Below, piece by piece: positions 44,176 to 53,097 of a stretch of DNA of 64,000 nucleotides. The notes beneath the pieces are model-generated. The model was not told the DNA's origin. It saw only the letters and a program-made list of their open reading frames with translations, and did not search any database. Both the position numbers and the translations under genes were made by a program. The DNA comes from Aquabacterium sp. J223 (GTDB taxonomy: Bacteria; Pseudomonadota; Gammaproteobacteria; Burkholderiales; Burkholderiaceae_C): positions 2,108,001 to 2,172,000 of the forward strand of contig NZ_CP088297.1 of the NCBI RefSeq assembly GCF_024666615.1, in the 5' to 3' direction. Within the stretch, counting starts at the first letter, position 1. Every line of letters begins with the position of its first letter.

Positions 44176-45054
44176 ATGAGTCTTGGCGCCTGGCTGGAAC
44201 TGATCGCCTCCGGCCTCATCACCGGCGGCGTCTACGCCCTGGTCGCGCTCGGCCTGAACCTGCAGTACGGGCTGATGCGCATCCTCAACATCGCCCACGG
44301 CGAGTTCCTGATGCTGGGCGCCTTCCTCACCTGGACCGCGCAGCAGCACCTGGGGCTGTCGCCGCTGTTGATGGTGCCGATCTCGTTCGTGCTGCTGATG
44401 GCGCTGGGCCTGGTCGTGCACCGGCTGAGCTTCCGCCAGCTGACGCGCACCAGCCCCAACCTCGACGTCTTCGAGGCCCGCGGCCTGATGGTCAGCTTCG
44501 GACTGATGTTCCTGGTGCAGAACCTGGCGCAGTCGCTGTGGGGCGGCGACCTGCGCGGCTACGACTACCTGACGGAGCCGGTGGCCTTCGGCGGCGCCCA
44601 GTTCGCCGCCAACAAGCTGCTGCTGCTGGCGCTGGCGCTGGGCATCAGCGCCGCGCTCATCGTGACGCTCGGCCGCACGCTCTACGGCAAGGGCGTGCGC
44701 GCGCTGATGCAGTCGCCCACCGGGGCGCAGCTGGTGGGCATCGACACCCAGCGGCTGCACCCGCTGATGTTCGGCGTCGGCCTCGGCCTGTCGGGTGTCG
44801 CCGGCTGCCTGCTCAGCATGACCTACACCATCTCGCCGTCGATGGGCGAGCCCTACACGGTGACCGCGCTCATCGTCATCACGCTGGGCGGCTTCGGCAG
44901 CATGGCCGGCGCGCTGGCCGGCGGGCTGGCGCTGGGCGTCATCGAGGCGGTGGGCATGCACTTCACCAGCCCGTCGCTGAAGTCGCTGCTGTCGTACGGC
45001 ATCTTCATCGCGGTGCTGCTGTGGAAGCCCAACGGCCTCTTCACCCGCAAGTGA
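44176..45054 (+). CDS. livH: ABC transporter permease, LivH family
   Basis: A 292-residue inner-membrane permease with the LivH signature GGVYALVALGLNLQYGLMRI followed by LNIAHGEFLMLGAF, and the EAA-like loop GKGVRALMQSPTGAQLVGID. About eight hydrophobic helices are visible. It pairs with the LivM-like permease from 45068. The symbol denotes the family; the transported compound may be an aromatic acid or an amide rather than a branched-chain amino acid, given the neighbouring aldehyde dehydrogenase. It starts seven bases after the corrected stop of the binding-protein gene. Confidence 0.93.
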   Translation: MSLGAWLELIASGLITGGVYALVALGLNLQYGLMRILNIAHGEFLMLGAFLTWTAQQHLGLSPLLMVPISFVLLMALGLVVHRLSFRQLTRTSPNLDVFEARGLMVSFGLMFLVQNLAQSLWGGDLRGYDYLTEPVAFGGAQFAANKLLLLALALGISAALIVTLGRTLYGKGVRALMQSPTGAQLVGIDTQRLHPLMFGVGLGLSGVAGCLLSMTYTISPSMGEPYTVTALIVITLGGFGSMAGALAGGLALGVIEAVGMHFTSPSLKSLLSYGIFIAVLLWKPNGLFTRK

Positions 45055-45067
45055 TCGGCAAGCCCCG

Positions 45068-46030
45068 ATGAAACGCGACCTCCTCATCCTCGTGGCGCTG
45101 GCCGGCTGGGCGCTGGCGGTGCCGCACTACGCCAGCGAGTTCGCCATCTCGCTGGCGCTGACCTGCCTGATGTACACCGCGCTGGCCACCAGCTGGAGCC
45201 TGTTCTGCGGCACCACCCGCTACCTGTCGCTGGCCACCAGCGCCTTCTTCGGCATCGGCGCCTACGCCAGCGCGCTGGCGCTGGAGACGCTGGGCTGGTG
45301 GTCGGCGCTGGCCATCGGCGCCGGGCTGGCCGCCCTCGTCGCCATCGTCATGGGCGCGGCGGTGCTGCACCTGCGCGGCACCTACTTCGCGGTGCTGACC
45401 TTCGGCATGACCGAGCTGATCCGCCACGCCATCACCTACTGGGAGAAGCAGGTCACCGGCACCGTCGGCCGGGTGCTGACCTTCGTGCCCGAGGGCGACA
45501 CCGTCTACCTCACGGTGCTGGGCCTGGCCGTGCTGTCGGTGGCGGTGTCCATCGCCGTGCGGCGCCACCGCTTCGGCCTGGCGCTGACCGGCATCGGCGC
45601 CGACGAGCAGCGGGCGCAGACGCTGGGCGTCAACACCCGGGCGGTGAAGGTCGCCGGCTTCGCGTTGATCGCCGCCTTCGCAGGCGCCACTGGCGCGGCG
45701 ATGAGCGTGCGCTGGACCTACATCGACCCGGCCACCGTCTTCAACCCCTTCATCGGCTTCCAGACGGTGCTGATCGCGCTCATCGGCGGCGCCGCGACGC
45801 TGTGGGGGCCCTTGATCGCCGCGGTGGTCTTCAGCGTCCTGGCGGAGACGCTGCGCCTGCAGGCGCCGCAGGTCTACATGATGACGCTGGGCCTGCTGCT
45901 CATCCTGTGCGTGCTGTACCTGCCGGGTGGGCTGGCCTCGCTGCGCGGCAGCACCTTCGGCGGCTGGCGCGACGACCTGCGCACCGGCTGGCGCGGCCTG
46001 CGCCAGCGCAAGAAGGCGGTGACCGCATGA
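45068..46030 (+). CDS. livM: ABC transporter permease, LivM family
   Basis: A 320-residue permease. LALTCLMYTALATSWSLFCG and LSLATSAFFGIGAYASALAL are the LivM N-terminal helices, the cytoplasmic loop is RRHRFGLALTGIGADEQRAQ then TLGVNTRAVKVAGF, and the end MTLGLLLILCVLYLPGGLAS leads to a basic tail. It forms the translocation pore with the LivH-type subunit. The stop overlaps the start of the next ATPase gene by four bases (ATGA). The frame is intact. Confidence 0.93.
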   Translation: MKRDLLILVALAGWALAVPHYASEFAISLALTCLMYTALATSWSLFCGTTRYLSLATSAFFGIGAYASALALETLGWWSALAIGAGLAALVAIVMGAAVLHLRGTYFAVLTFGMTELIRHAITYWEKQVTGTVGRVLTFVPEGDTVYLTVLGLAVLSVAVSIAVRRHRFGLALTGIGADEQRAQTLGVNTRAVKVAGFALIAAFAGATGAAMSVRWTYIDPATVFNPFIGFQTVLIALIGGAATLWGPLIAAVVFSVLAETLRLQAPQVYMMTLGLLLILCVLYLPGGLASLRGSTFGGWRDDLRTGWRGLRQRKKAVTA

Positions 46031-46782
46031 CCGCGCACCCGCTGCTCGAAGCCCGCGAGGTCACGGTCCGTTTCGGCGGCCTCACCGCGGTCGACGCGGT
46101 CAGCGCCGCCTTCGCGCCCGGCGAGCTGGTCGGCATCATCGGCCCCAACGGCGCGGGCAAGACCACCTTCTTCAACGCGCTGTCCGGCGTGGTCGCGCCG
46201 ACCTCGGGCGAGCTCCACGCCGGCGGCGTGCGCCTGACCGGCGCGCGGCCCGAGCGCTTCGCCCGCCAGGGCGTGGCCCGCACCTTCCAGACGCCGCGGG
46301 TGTTCGCCGACCTGAGCGTGGCGCACAACGTCGGCTTCGGGCTGCAGTTCGCCGGCCGCCGCCGCCAGTCCAGCTGGCTGCTCAAGGACGAGGCCAGCAT
46401 CCTGCAGCTCATCGGCCTCGCGGCGCAGTCGGCGCTGCCGGCCGCCGCCATCACGCCCAGCCAGCAGCGGCTGCTGGAGATCGGCATGGCGCTGGCCACC
46501 CGGCCCCGGCTGCTGCTGCTCGACGAGGTGGCCGCCGGCCTGACTGAGGCCGAGGTGGAGGCCATGGCCCAGCTCATCCGGCGGCTGCGCGACGAACTCG
46601 ACCTCACCGTGATCTGGATCGAACACGCGGTGACCACGCTGCTGCGCCATGTCGAGCGGGTGCTGGTGCTGCACCAGGGCCGCAAGATCGCCGACGGCCT
46701 GCCGTCGCAGGTGGTGCGCAACCCGGAAGTGATCGAGGCCTACCTGGGTGACGAGATGGCCGACATGGCCGAGGCCGCCTGA
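46027..46782 (+). CDS. livG: ABC transporter ATP-binding protein, LivG family
   Basis: A 251-residue ATPase. Walker A GPNGAGKTTFFNALSG is at about 39, the LivG-type block QGVARTFQTPRVFADLSVAH follows, Walker B is RPRLLLLDEVAAGLTEAEVE, and the switch His is in VIWIEHAV. The signature motif is ITPSQQRLLEIGMAL, a variant of LSGGQ that LivG proteins also show in degenerate form. It works with the LivF partner that follows 14 bases later. The end EMADMAEAA is slightly extended. Confidence 0.93.
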   Translation: MTAHPLLEAREVTVRFGGLTAVDAVSAAFAPGELVGIIGPNGAGKTTFFNALSGVVAPTSGELHAGGVRLTGARPERFARQGVARTFQTPRVFADLSVAHNVGFGLQFAGRRRQSSWLLKDEASILQLIGLAAQSALPAAAITPSQQRLLEIGMALATRPRLLLLDEVAAGLTEAEVEAMAQLIRRLRDELDLTVIWIEHAVTTLLRHVERVLVLHQGRKIADGLPSQVVRNPEVIEAYLGDEMADMAEAA

Positions 46783-46796
46783 GGACGCCACCCGCC

Positions 46797-47582
46797 ATGA
46801 AGAACGACATCGAAGCCGCGCTGGACCGCCGGCTCGCCCATCTCAAGGTCGACGGCCTGTCCGCCGGCTACGGCGCCTTCCTCGTGCTGCGCGAGCTGTC
46901 GCTGGAGGCGCGTCCGGGCCTGACCGCCATCCTCGGCCCCAACGGCGCGGGCAAGACCACGCTGCTCAAGGCCATCGCCGGGCTGATCCCGCGCCGCGGC
47001 CGCCTGCTGCTGGACGGCGAGCCGATCGAGCCCGACGCCAAGACCTCCGACATCGTGCGCCGCGGCCTGGCGCTGGTGCCCGAGGGCCGCCAGCTCTTCG
47101 CCCAGATGACGGTGACCGAGAACCTGGAGCTGGGCGGCTGGCTGTTGCCCCCGGCCGACCGCGCCGCGCGGCTGGAGCAGGCCTTCGCCGACTTCCCCAA
47201 GCTGCGCCAGCGCGCGAAGCAGCTCGCCGGCACGATGAGCGGCGGCGAGCAGCAGATGGTGGCCGTGGCCCGCGCCATGATGAGCGCGCCGCGGCTGCTG
47301 ATGCTCGACGAGCCGTCGCTCGGCCTGGCGCCGAAGATGGTCGACGAGCTGCTCGCCATCGCGCGCCGCATCGCCGACGCCGGCACCACCGTGCTGATGG
47401 TCGAGCAGAACGTGAAGAAGGCGCTGGCCGTGGCCGACCGCGGCTACGTGCTCGAGCGCGGCCGCCTGGTCGCCAGCGGGCCGGCCTTCCTGCTCGCCCG
47501 CTCCAGCGTCGTGCGCCAGGCCTACCTGGGCGCCGGCGCCTCCCCATCCCCTTCGTCTTCGAATCCCAAGGAGAGAGAGCCC
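46797..47582 (+). CDS. livF: ABC transporter ATP-binding protein, LivF family (no stop before the next gene)
   Basis: About 250 residues of LivF-type ATPase: Walker A GPNGAGKTTLLKAIAG, signature MSGGEQQMVAVARAMMSAPR, Walker B LLMLDEPSLGLAPKMV and switch VLMVEQNVKKALAVADRGYV. Family members stop shortly after ...RQAYLGA. Here the frame continues through GASPSPSSSNPKEREP straight into the ATG of the aldehyde dehydrogenase, so as written the product could be a LivF-dehydrogenase fusion of 747 residues. A one-base indel removing the stop, or genuine read-through, cannot be told apart. A good internal ribosome site for the next gene argues for two proteins. Confidence 0.88.
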
Positions 47583-49040
47583 ATGTCCGACCTGTCCATG
47601 CTCATCAACGGCCTGGCCGTGAGCGCCGAGAAGGGCGCCACCTTCGAGCGCCGCAACCCGCTGGACGGCAGCGTCGCCACCCGCGCGCCGGCGGCGAGCA
47701 CGGCCGACGCGGTGGCCGCGGTGGAAGCCGCGGCCGAGGCCTTCACCACCTGGAGCAAGACCGGTCCCGGCGAACGCCGCCGCCTGCTGCTCAAGGCCGC
47801 CGATGCGCTGGAGGCGAAGACGCCGCAGTTCGTGCAGGCCGTCGGCGCCGAGACCGGCGGCACCGCCATGTGGGCCGGCTTCAACGTGCACCTGGCCGCC
47901 GAGATGCTGCGCGAGGCCGCGGGCCTCACCACCCAGATCAGCGGCGAGATCATCCCGTCGGACGTCCCCGGCTCGCTGGCCATGGGCGTGCGCCAGCCGG
48001 CCGGCGTGGTGCTGGGCGTCGCGCCGTGGAACGCGCCGATCATCCTGGCCGTGCGCGCCATCGCCACGCCGCTGGCCTGCGGCAACACCGTCATCCTCAA
48101 GGGCAGCGAGAACTGCCCGCGCACCCACCAGCTCATCATCGAGGCGCTGCAGGACGCGGGCTTCCCCGCCGGCGTGGTGAACTACCTGACCAACGCGCCG
48201 GCCGACGCCGGCACGGTGGTCGAGGCGATGGTGGCGCACCCGGCGGTGCGGCGCGTCAACTTCACCGGCAGCACGCGGGTGGGCAAGCTCATCGCCGTGA
48301 CCTGCGCCAAGCACCTCAAGCCGGTGGTGCTGGAGCTGGGCGGCAAGGCGCCGCTGCTGGTGCTGGACGACGCCGACCTGGACGACGCGGTCAACGGCGC
48401 CGCCTTCGGCGCCTTCGCCAACAGCGGCCAGATCTGCATGTCGACCGAACGCATCATCGTCGACAGGAAGATCGCCGACGACTTCGTCGCCCGCTTCGCC
48501 GCCAAGGCGCGCGCGCTGCCACTGGGCGACCCGCGCAAGCCCGAGCCGGTGGTGCTGGGCTCGGTGATCGGCATGGGCACGGTGGAGCACTGCAACGCGC
48601 TGATCGACGACGCGCTGGCCAAGGGCGCCAAGCTGGTCTGCGGCGGCAAGGCCGAGAACACGCTGATGCCGGCCACGCTGCTCGACCACGTGACGCCGGC
48701 CATGCGCATCTACCACGAGGAGACCTTCGGCCCGGTGAAGTGCATCGTGCGGGTGGACGGGGTCGACGCCGCCGTCGACTGTGCCAACGACAACGAGTAC
48801 GGCCTGTCGGCCGCGGTCTTCGGCCGCGACGTCGCGCGGGCGATGGAAGTGGCCAAGCGCATCGAGTCCGGCATCTGCCACGTCAACGGCCCGACGGTGC
48901 ACGACGAGGCGCAGATGCCCTTCGGCGGCGTCAAGGGCTCGGGCCTGGGCCGCTTCGGCGGCAAGGCCGGGGTGCACGAGTTCACCGAGCTGCGCTGGAT
49001 CACCGTGCAGACCGGCGGCAAGCGGCACTACCCGTTCTGA
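47583..49040 (+). CDS. Aldehyde dehydrogenase (salicylaldehyde/vanillin dehydrogenase-like)
   Basis: A 485-residue NAD(P)-dependent aldehyde dehydrogenase. The Asn block VAPWNAPIILAVRAIATPLA, NFTGSTRVGK, catalytic Glu 251 (VLELGGKAPLLVLDDADL) and catalytic Cys 285 (NSGQICMSTERIIVD) are all present, along with the late EETFGPVKCIVR and MPFGGVKGSGLGRFGG. The overall pattern is closest to aromatic-aldehyde dehydrogenases such as salicylaldehyde or vanillin dehydrogenase; the exact substrate is inferred. ATG 47583 has a very strong AAGGAGAGAGAG Shine-Dalgarno even though livF is open into it. It probably oxidises a product derived from the imported compound. Confidence 0.93.
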   Translation: MSDLSMLINGLAVSAEKGATFERRNPLDGSVATRAPAASTADAVAAVEAAAEAFTTWSKTGPGERRRLLLKAADALEAKTPQFVQAVGAETGGTAMWAGFNVHLAAEMLREAAGLTTQISGEIIPSDVPGSLAMGVRQPAGVVLGVAPWNAPIILAVRAIATPLACGNTVILKGSENCPRTHQLIIEALQDAGFPAGVVNYLTNAPADAGTVVEAMVAHPAVRRVNFTGSTRVGKLIAVTCAKHLKPVVLELGGKAPLLVLDDADLDDAVNGAAFGAFANSGQICMSTERIIVDRKIADDFVARFAAKARALPLGDPRKPEPVVLGSVIGMGTVEHCNALIDDALAKGAKLVCGGKAENTLMPATLLDHVTPAMRIYHEETFGPVKCIVRVDGVDAAVDCANDNEYGLSAAVFGRDVARAMEVAKRIESGICHVNGPTVHDEAQMPFGGVKGSGLGRFGGKAGVHEFTELRWITVQTGGKRHYPF

Positions 49041-49041
49041 C

Positions 49042-49569
49042 TCACACGTACCCCAGCGCGCCGGCGACGGCGCCGACGGCGATCAGCCACAGCGGGTTGG
49101 GTCGCCAGCGCCACAGCACGGCGGCCGTGCCGGCGGCCAGCGCCCAGGCCGCCGGCTGCTGGTGCCACGGCTCGCCGATGAGCCAGGCCGTGGCCAGCAG
49201 CAGGGCCACCGTCAACGGCGCCATGCCGGCGGAGAAGGCGCGCACCGCCAGGTGGTCCTGGTGCCGGCGGCCGAGCCGGGCGGCGCCGACGGCCAGCAGG
49301 CTGGACGGCAGCATGATCCCGCTCATCAGCGCCGCCACGCCGCCCCAGCCGGCGGCGTTCCAGCCGAGCAGGGCGACGAACAGCAGGTTCGGCCCGGGGG
49401 CGGCCTGCGCCAGCGCGATCGACTCGTTGAACTGGACGTCGGAGAGCCAGCCGTGCTCGTGCACCAGCAGGCGGTGCATGTCGGGCGCGGTGGCGATGGC
49501 GCCGCCGACCGACAGCAGCGACAGCACCAGGAAGTGGCCGAAGAGGTAGAGCAGGTCGCCGGCGCTCAT
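49042..49569 (-). CDS. Chromate transporter (ChrA half-size protein)
   Basis: A 175-residue membrane protein of the CHR family. LLYLFGHFLVLSLLSVGGAI, then ATAPDMHRLLVHEHGWLSDV and SIALAQAAPGPNLLFVALLG, match one ChrA half. It follows a second half-size gene (49628-50227) on the same strand, so the pair encodes a two-component chromate/anion exporter. The stop nearly touches the convergent aldehyde dehydrogenase stop. The substrate (chromate or another oxyanion) is inferred from the family only. Confidence 0.88.
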   Translation of the reverse strand: MSAGDLLYLFGHFLVLSLLSVGGAIATAPDMHRLLVHEHGWLSDVQFNESIALAQAAPGPNLLFVALLGWNAAGWGGVAALMSGIMLPSSLLAVGAARLGRRHQDHLAVRAFSAGMAPLTVALLLATAWLIGEPWHQQPAAWALAAGTAAVLWRWRPNPLWLIAVGAVAGALGYV

Positions 49570-49627
49570 GGCAGGGCCCTCCGCGCAAGGCGCTGCGGGA
49601 TATGCACTTGGGCGCGGCCCGGCGTCT

Positions 49628-50227
49628 TCATGGCCGGCCCCGCCGCCGCAGCCGCCAGGCGGTGGCCAGCACCGACACCCCGCCGACGGCGGGCAGCACC
49701 GCCAGCAGCGGCCAGCGCAGCAGCGCGACGGCGCCGAAGCCGGCGGCGGCGGCCAGCACCACGCCGGGCGTGCCGAGCGCATGGCCGCGCAGCGAGGCGC
49801 CGAGCCGCACCGCGGTGGCGGCGATGAGGCCGGCGGCGACGATGCCCATGCCACGCAGCGCGCCGCTGACCTGCGGCAGCTCGGCGTAGCGGGCGTACAG
49901 CACCGCCAGCCCCAGCACCACCGCGCACGGCGCCAGCAGCAGGCCCGCCACGCTGGCCAGCGCGCCGCGCCAGCCGAAGCAGCGGTCGCCGTAGATCAGC
50001 CCGAGGTTGACGATGTTCGGCCCCGGCAGCACCTGCGACAGCGACAGCAGCTCCAGGAACTGCGCCCGCGTGAGCCAGCGTTGCCGCTCCACCAGGTGGT
50101 GCTGGGCGACGACCAGCACGCCGCCGAACCCCTGCAGCGCCAGCACGGTGAAGGCGGCGAACAGCGCCCACGGCGAAGCTGGGGCGGCCAGCGGCAGGGC
50201 GTCGTCCTCGGGGGCGGGCGTGGGCAT
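49628..50227 (-). CDS. Chromate transporter (ChrA half-size protein, first of pair)
   Basis: A 199-residue CHR-family protein. WALFAAFTVLALQGFGGVLV, then AQHHLVERQRWLTRAQFLEL and SLSQVLPGPNIVNLGLIYGD, match the conserved ChrA half signature. The end is a basic WRLRRRGRP tail. Transcribed before the 49042 gene with a 58 bp gap, it forms the usual tandem short-chain ChrA pair. ATG 50227 follows directly after the MFS gene stop (20 bases), so the four minus-strand genes 52448 to 49042 may form one transcript. Confidence 0.88.
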   Translation of the reverse strand: MPTPAPEDDALPLAAPASPWALFAAFTVLALQGFGGVLVVAQHHLVERQRWLTRAQFLELLSLSQVLPGPNIVNLGLIYGDRCFGWRGALASVAGLLLAPCAVVLGLAVLYARYAELPQVSGALRGMGIVAAGLIAATAVRLGASLRGHALGTPGVVLAAAAGFGAVALLRWPLLAVLPAVGGVSVLATAWRLRRRGRP

Positions 50228-50247
50228 GACGGTCCTGCGTGAGCGGG

Positions 50248-51441
50248 TCAGCGATGCGCCCGGCCACGGGCGACGAGCGCCGCGCTCAGGGTCAGCCCGG
50301 CCACCAGCCAGACCAGCGCCGCCGGCGACAGCGCGGCGTAGCCGAAGCGGCCGAGGATCAGCCCGCCGCTGGCGGTGCCCACCGCCTGCCCGAGGTACAG
50401 CGCCGAGGTGTTGAGCGCCATCAGCGCCGGCGCCAGCAGCGGTGCGGCATGGCTCAGCCGCGCCTGCTGGCCCGAGTTGTAGGCGAAGCTGCCGAGCGCC
50501 AGCAGCACCGCCGCGGCCAGCGCGGTCGGCACGTCGCCGGCCAGCGGCCACAGCGCCTGGCCGACCACCATCACCACCATCACGGCGGTCACCGCGCGGC
50601 CCGGGCCGATGCGGTCGATGTGCCGCGACAGCAGCACGTTGCCGAGGAAGGCGAAGAGGCCGAACCAGAAGAACAGCAGCCCCACCTGCGCCGGCCCGGC
50701 GCCCAGCACCTCGCGCGCATAGGGGGCGAAGTAGGCGAACAGCGTGAACTGCCCGGCGCTGCCGCAGGCGGTGACGGCGATGGTGGCCATCAGCCGGCGG
50801 TCGACCAGCACCCCGCGCCAGGCGCGGGCCGACAGCGCCGGCGGCTGCACGCCCGCCGGCATGGCGCGCCACAACCACAGCGCCACCCCGGCCGACATCA
50901 AGGCCACCAGGGCGAAGGCCCAGCGCCAGCCGAACAGCTCGCCGGTCAGGCTGGCCAGCGGGGTGCCGATCACCGACGCGATCGACCAGCCGAGGAAGAC
51001 GAAGGTGATGTGGCGGCCGCGCTCGGACGGGGCGCTGAGGTGGCCGATCGCGGCGGCCGCCTGCGGCGTGAACACCGCGGCCGCCAGCACCGACACCGCC
51101 CGCAGCAGCGCCAGCTCGCCATAGCCGCCGGCGAAGAAGGAGAGGGCGTGGCCCACCGCGTACAGCAGCAGCGCGCCGACCAGCAGCCGGCGCCGGTCCC
51201 AGCCGGAGACCACCGCGGCGGCCAGCGGCGCCGACACGCAGGTGACCGCCGCGCCGATGGCGAACAGCTGCCCGCCCACCGCCACGCTGACCTGCAGCGA
51301 GCGCGCCAGGTCGTTGAGCACGCCGGGCACCGCCATCACGCCGCAGCCGATGGCCACGTTGCCGGCCATCAGCGCCCAGCGCATGCCGGCGCCGGCCGCC
51401 GGCACGCCGGGCGCGGCCGCCGCACCGACGCCGACCGGCAT
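50248..51441 (-). CDS. MFS transporter (drug/sugar efflux type)
   Basis: A 397-residue, twelve-helix major facilitator protein. The first half contains VPGVLNDLARSLQVSVAVGG followed by QLFAIGAAVTCVSAPLAAAV, the motif-A-like loop SGWDRRRLLVGALLLYAVGH, and SAPSERGRHITFVFLGWSIA followed by SVIGTPLASLTGELFGWRW, typical of the AraJ/YdhP-type efflux proteins. No substrate can be named. Its ATG overlaps the stop of the upstream hydroxyacid dehydrogenase gene (TGATG), so the two are translationally coupled. Confidence 0.9.
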   Translation of the reverse strand: MPVGVGAAAAPGVPAAGAGMRWALMAGNVAIGCGVMAVPGVLNDLARSLQVSVAVGGQLFAIGAAVTCVSAPLAAAVVSGWDRRRLLVGALLLYAVGHALSFFAGGYGELALLRAVSVLAAAVFTPQAAAAIGHLSAPSERGRHITFVFLGWSIASVIGTPLASLTGELFGWRWAFALVALMSAGVALWLWRAMPAGVQPPALSARAWRGVLVDRRLMATIAVTACGSAGQFTLFAYFAPYAREVLGAGPAQVGLLFFWFGLFAFLGNVLLSRHIDRIGPGRAVTAVMVVMVVGQALWPLAGDVPTALAAAVLLALGSFAYNSGQQARLSHAAPLLAPALMALNTSALYLGQAVGTASGGLILGRFGYAALSPAALVWLVAGLTLSAALVARGRAHR

Positions 51442-52448
51442 CAGCGCAGCACCTTCAGCGCGTCGGGGTTGACGATGTTCGTCGGCCGGTTGTTGACGAA
51501 GTTGACGACGTTCTCGAAGGCGGCGCCGAAGTACAGCTCGTAGCTGTCCTGTTCGACGTAGCCGATGTGCGGCGTGCACACTGCGTTCTCCAGCCGCAGC
51601 AGCGGGTGCCCTTGCAGGATGGGCTCGCTCTCGAAGACGTCCACCGCCGCCATGCCGGGCCGGCCGCGGTTCAGCGCCGAGACCAGCGCGTTGTCCTCCA
51701 GCAGCTCGGCGCGCGAGGTGTTGACCAGCAGCGCCGTCGGCTTCATGCGCGACAGGTCCTCCAGCCCGACGATGCCCCGGGTGGCGTCGGACAGGCGCAG
51801 GTGCAGGCTCAGCACGTCCGAGGTCTCGAACAGCTGCTCGCGGGAATCGGCGCTGCGGTAGCCGGCGTCGCGTGCGGCGCTGCGCGAGCCCTCGCTGCCC
51901 CAGACCACCACGTCCATGCCGAAGGCGCGGCCGTAGCCGGCCACCAGCGAGCCGATCTTGCCGAAGCCCCAGACCCCCAGCGTCTTGCCCTTGAGCACCA
52001 TGCCGAGGCCGAAGTTGGGCGGCATCGACGCCGCCTTCAGCCCCGACTGCTGCCAGGCGCCGTGCTTCAGGTTGCCGATGTACTGCGGCAGCCGGCGCAT
52101 GGCGGCCATGATCAGCGCCCAGGTGAGCTCCGCCGGCGCGGTGGGCGAGCCGCCGCCCTCGGCCACCGCGATGCCCAGCCGCGTGCAGGCCTCGATGTCG
52201 ATGTGCGAGCCGATGCGCCCGGTCTGGGAGATGAGCTTGAGCTTGGGCAGCTTTTCCAGCAGCTGCCTGGGGAAGTGGGTGCGCTCGCGGATGAGCACCA
52301 GCACGTCGGCGTCCCGCAGCCGCACCGACAGCTGGCCGATGCCCTTGACGGTGTTGGTGAACACCTTGGCGTTGAGCTGCTCCAGCCGGCTGGCGCAGCG
52401 CAGCTTGCGCACCGCGTCCTGGTAGTCGTCGAGGATGATGACGTTCAT
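51441..52448 (-). CDS. D-2-hydroxyacid dehydrogenase family protein
   Basis: A 335-residue NAD-dependent D-isomer-specific dehydrogenase. The Rossmann motif LGVWGFGKIGSLVAGYGRAF is at about 160. Catalytic Arg (VNTSRAELLED), Glu (VFESEPIL) and His (CTPHIGYVEQDSYEL) are all in place. Enzymes like this reduce 2-keto acids or oxidise D-hydroxy acids; related ones include phosphoglycerate dehydrogenase-like proteins. ATG 52448 begins MNVIILDDYQDAVRKL, the common start of this subgroup. Coupling to the MFS gene suggests metabolite export or a shared regulator. Confidence 0.92.
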   Translation of the reverse strand: MNVIILDDYQDAVRKLRCASRLEQLNAKVFTNTVKGIGQLSVRLRDADVLVLIRERTHFPRQLLEKLPKLKLISQTGRIGSHIDIEACTRLGIAVAEGGGSPTAPAELTWALIMAAMRRLPQYIGNLKHGAWQQSGLKAASMPPNFGLGMVLKGKTLGVWGFGKIGSLVAGYGRAFGMDVVVWGSEGSRSAARDAGYRSADSREQLFETSDVLSLHLRLSDATRGIVGLEDLSRMKPTALLVNTSRAELLEDNALVSALNRGRPGMAAVDVFESEPILQGHPLLRLENAVCTPHIGYVEQDSYELYFGAAFENVVNFVNNRPTNIVNPDALKVLR

Positions 52449-52545
52449 CCCGGCTCATTGTGCACGGCATGCCGCGGTGGCACCGGCGGCCGGCCGCCGC
52501 GCGGCGCCGTTAGGATGCGCCGCCCTCGAACCTCAGGAGACCGCC

Positions 52546-53055
52546 ATGGACACCCTCTCCCTCTACGACGCCAGCGTGCCCGTGCTGGGTCGCATGCTGG
52601 TCAACATGACGCGCTGGCTGGACAAGGCCGCCGAGCACGCCCAGGCCAAGGGCTTCGACCCCGGGGTCTACCTGACCCTGCGGCTGGCGCCGGACATGCT
52701 GCCGTTCACCAAGCAGATCCAGATCGCCAGCGACAACGCCAAGGGCTGCGTGGCCCGGCTGGCCGGCATCGACGTGCCGAGCTTCGAGGACCAGGAGGCC
52801 AGCCTGGACCAGCTGAAGGCGCGGCTGGAGCGCACGCGCCAGTTCGTCACCTCGGTGCCGGCCGAGCGCTTCGAGGGCGCTGCCACCCGCGAGATCGTGC
52901 TGCCGATGCGCAACCGGGAGCCGCTGCGCTTCGACGGCCGCGCCTACCTGACCGGCTTCGCGCTGCCCAACTTCTACTTCCACGCGACGACGACCTACGC
53001 GCTGCTGCGCCATGCCGGCGTGCCCCTGGGCAAGGGCGACTTCCTGGGCGGCTGA
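52546..53055 (+). CDS. DUF1993 domain protein
   Basis: A 169-residue protein: MDTLSLYDASVPVLGRMLVN, then GVYLTLRLAPDMLPFTKQIQ and ASDNAKGCVARLAG. The end is YLTGFALPNFYFHATTTYAL with LRHAGVPLGKGDFLGG. These are the conserved blocks of the DUF1993 family, which looks like a DinB-type four-helix bundle; no activity has been established for it. ATG 52546 has CAGGAGACC upstream. It is divergent from the hydroxyacid dehydrogenase across about 97 bases. Confidence 0.92.
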   Translation: MDTLSLYDASVPVLGRMLVNMTRWLDKAAEHAQAKGFDPGVYLTLRLAPDMLPFTKQIQIASDNAKGCVARLAGIDVPSFEDQEASLDQLKARLERTRQFVTSVPAERFEGAATREIVLPMRNREPLRFDGRAYLTGFALPNFYFHATTTYALLRHAGVPLGKGDFLGG

Positions 53056-53097
53056 CGACCGCCGCGCGGCCGCGGGGTTCGGGCGGCCGCCCGTGGC

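Noticed and set aside
44532-45071. Other-frame plus-strand ORF inside the LivH permease gene
   Set aside because: It is an Arg/Ala-rich shadow frame; the permease frame has clear membrane helices.
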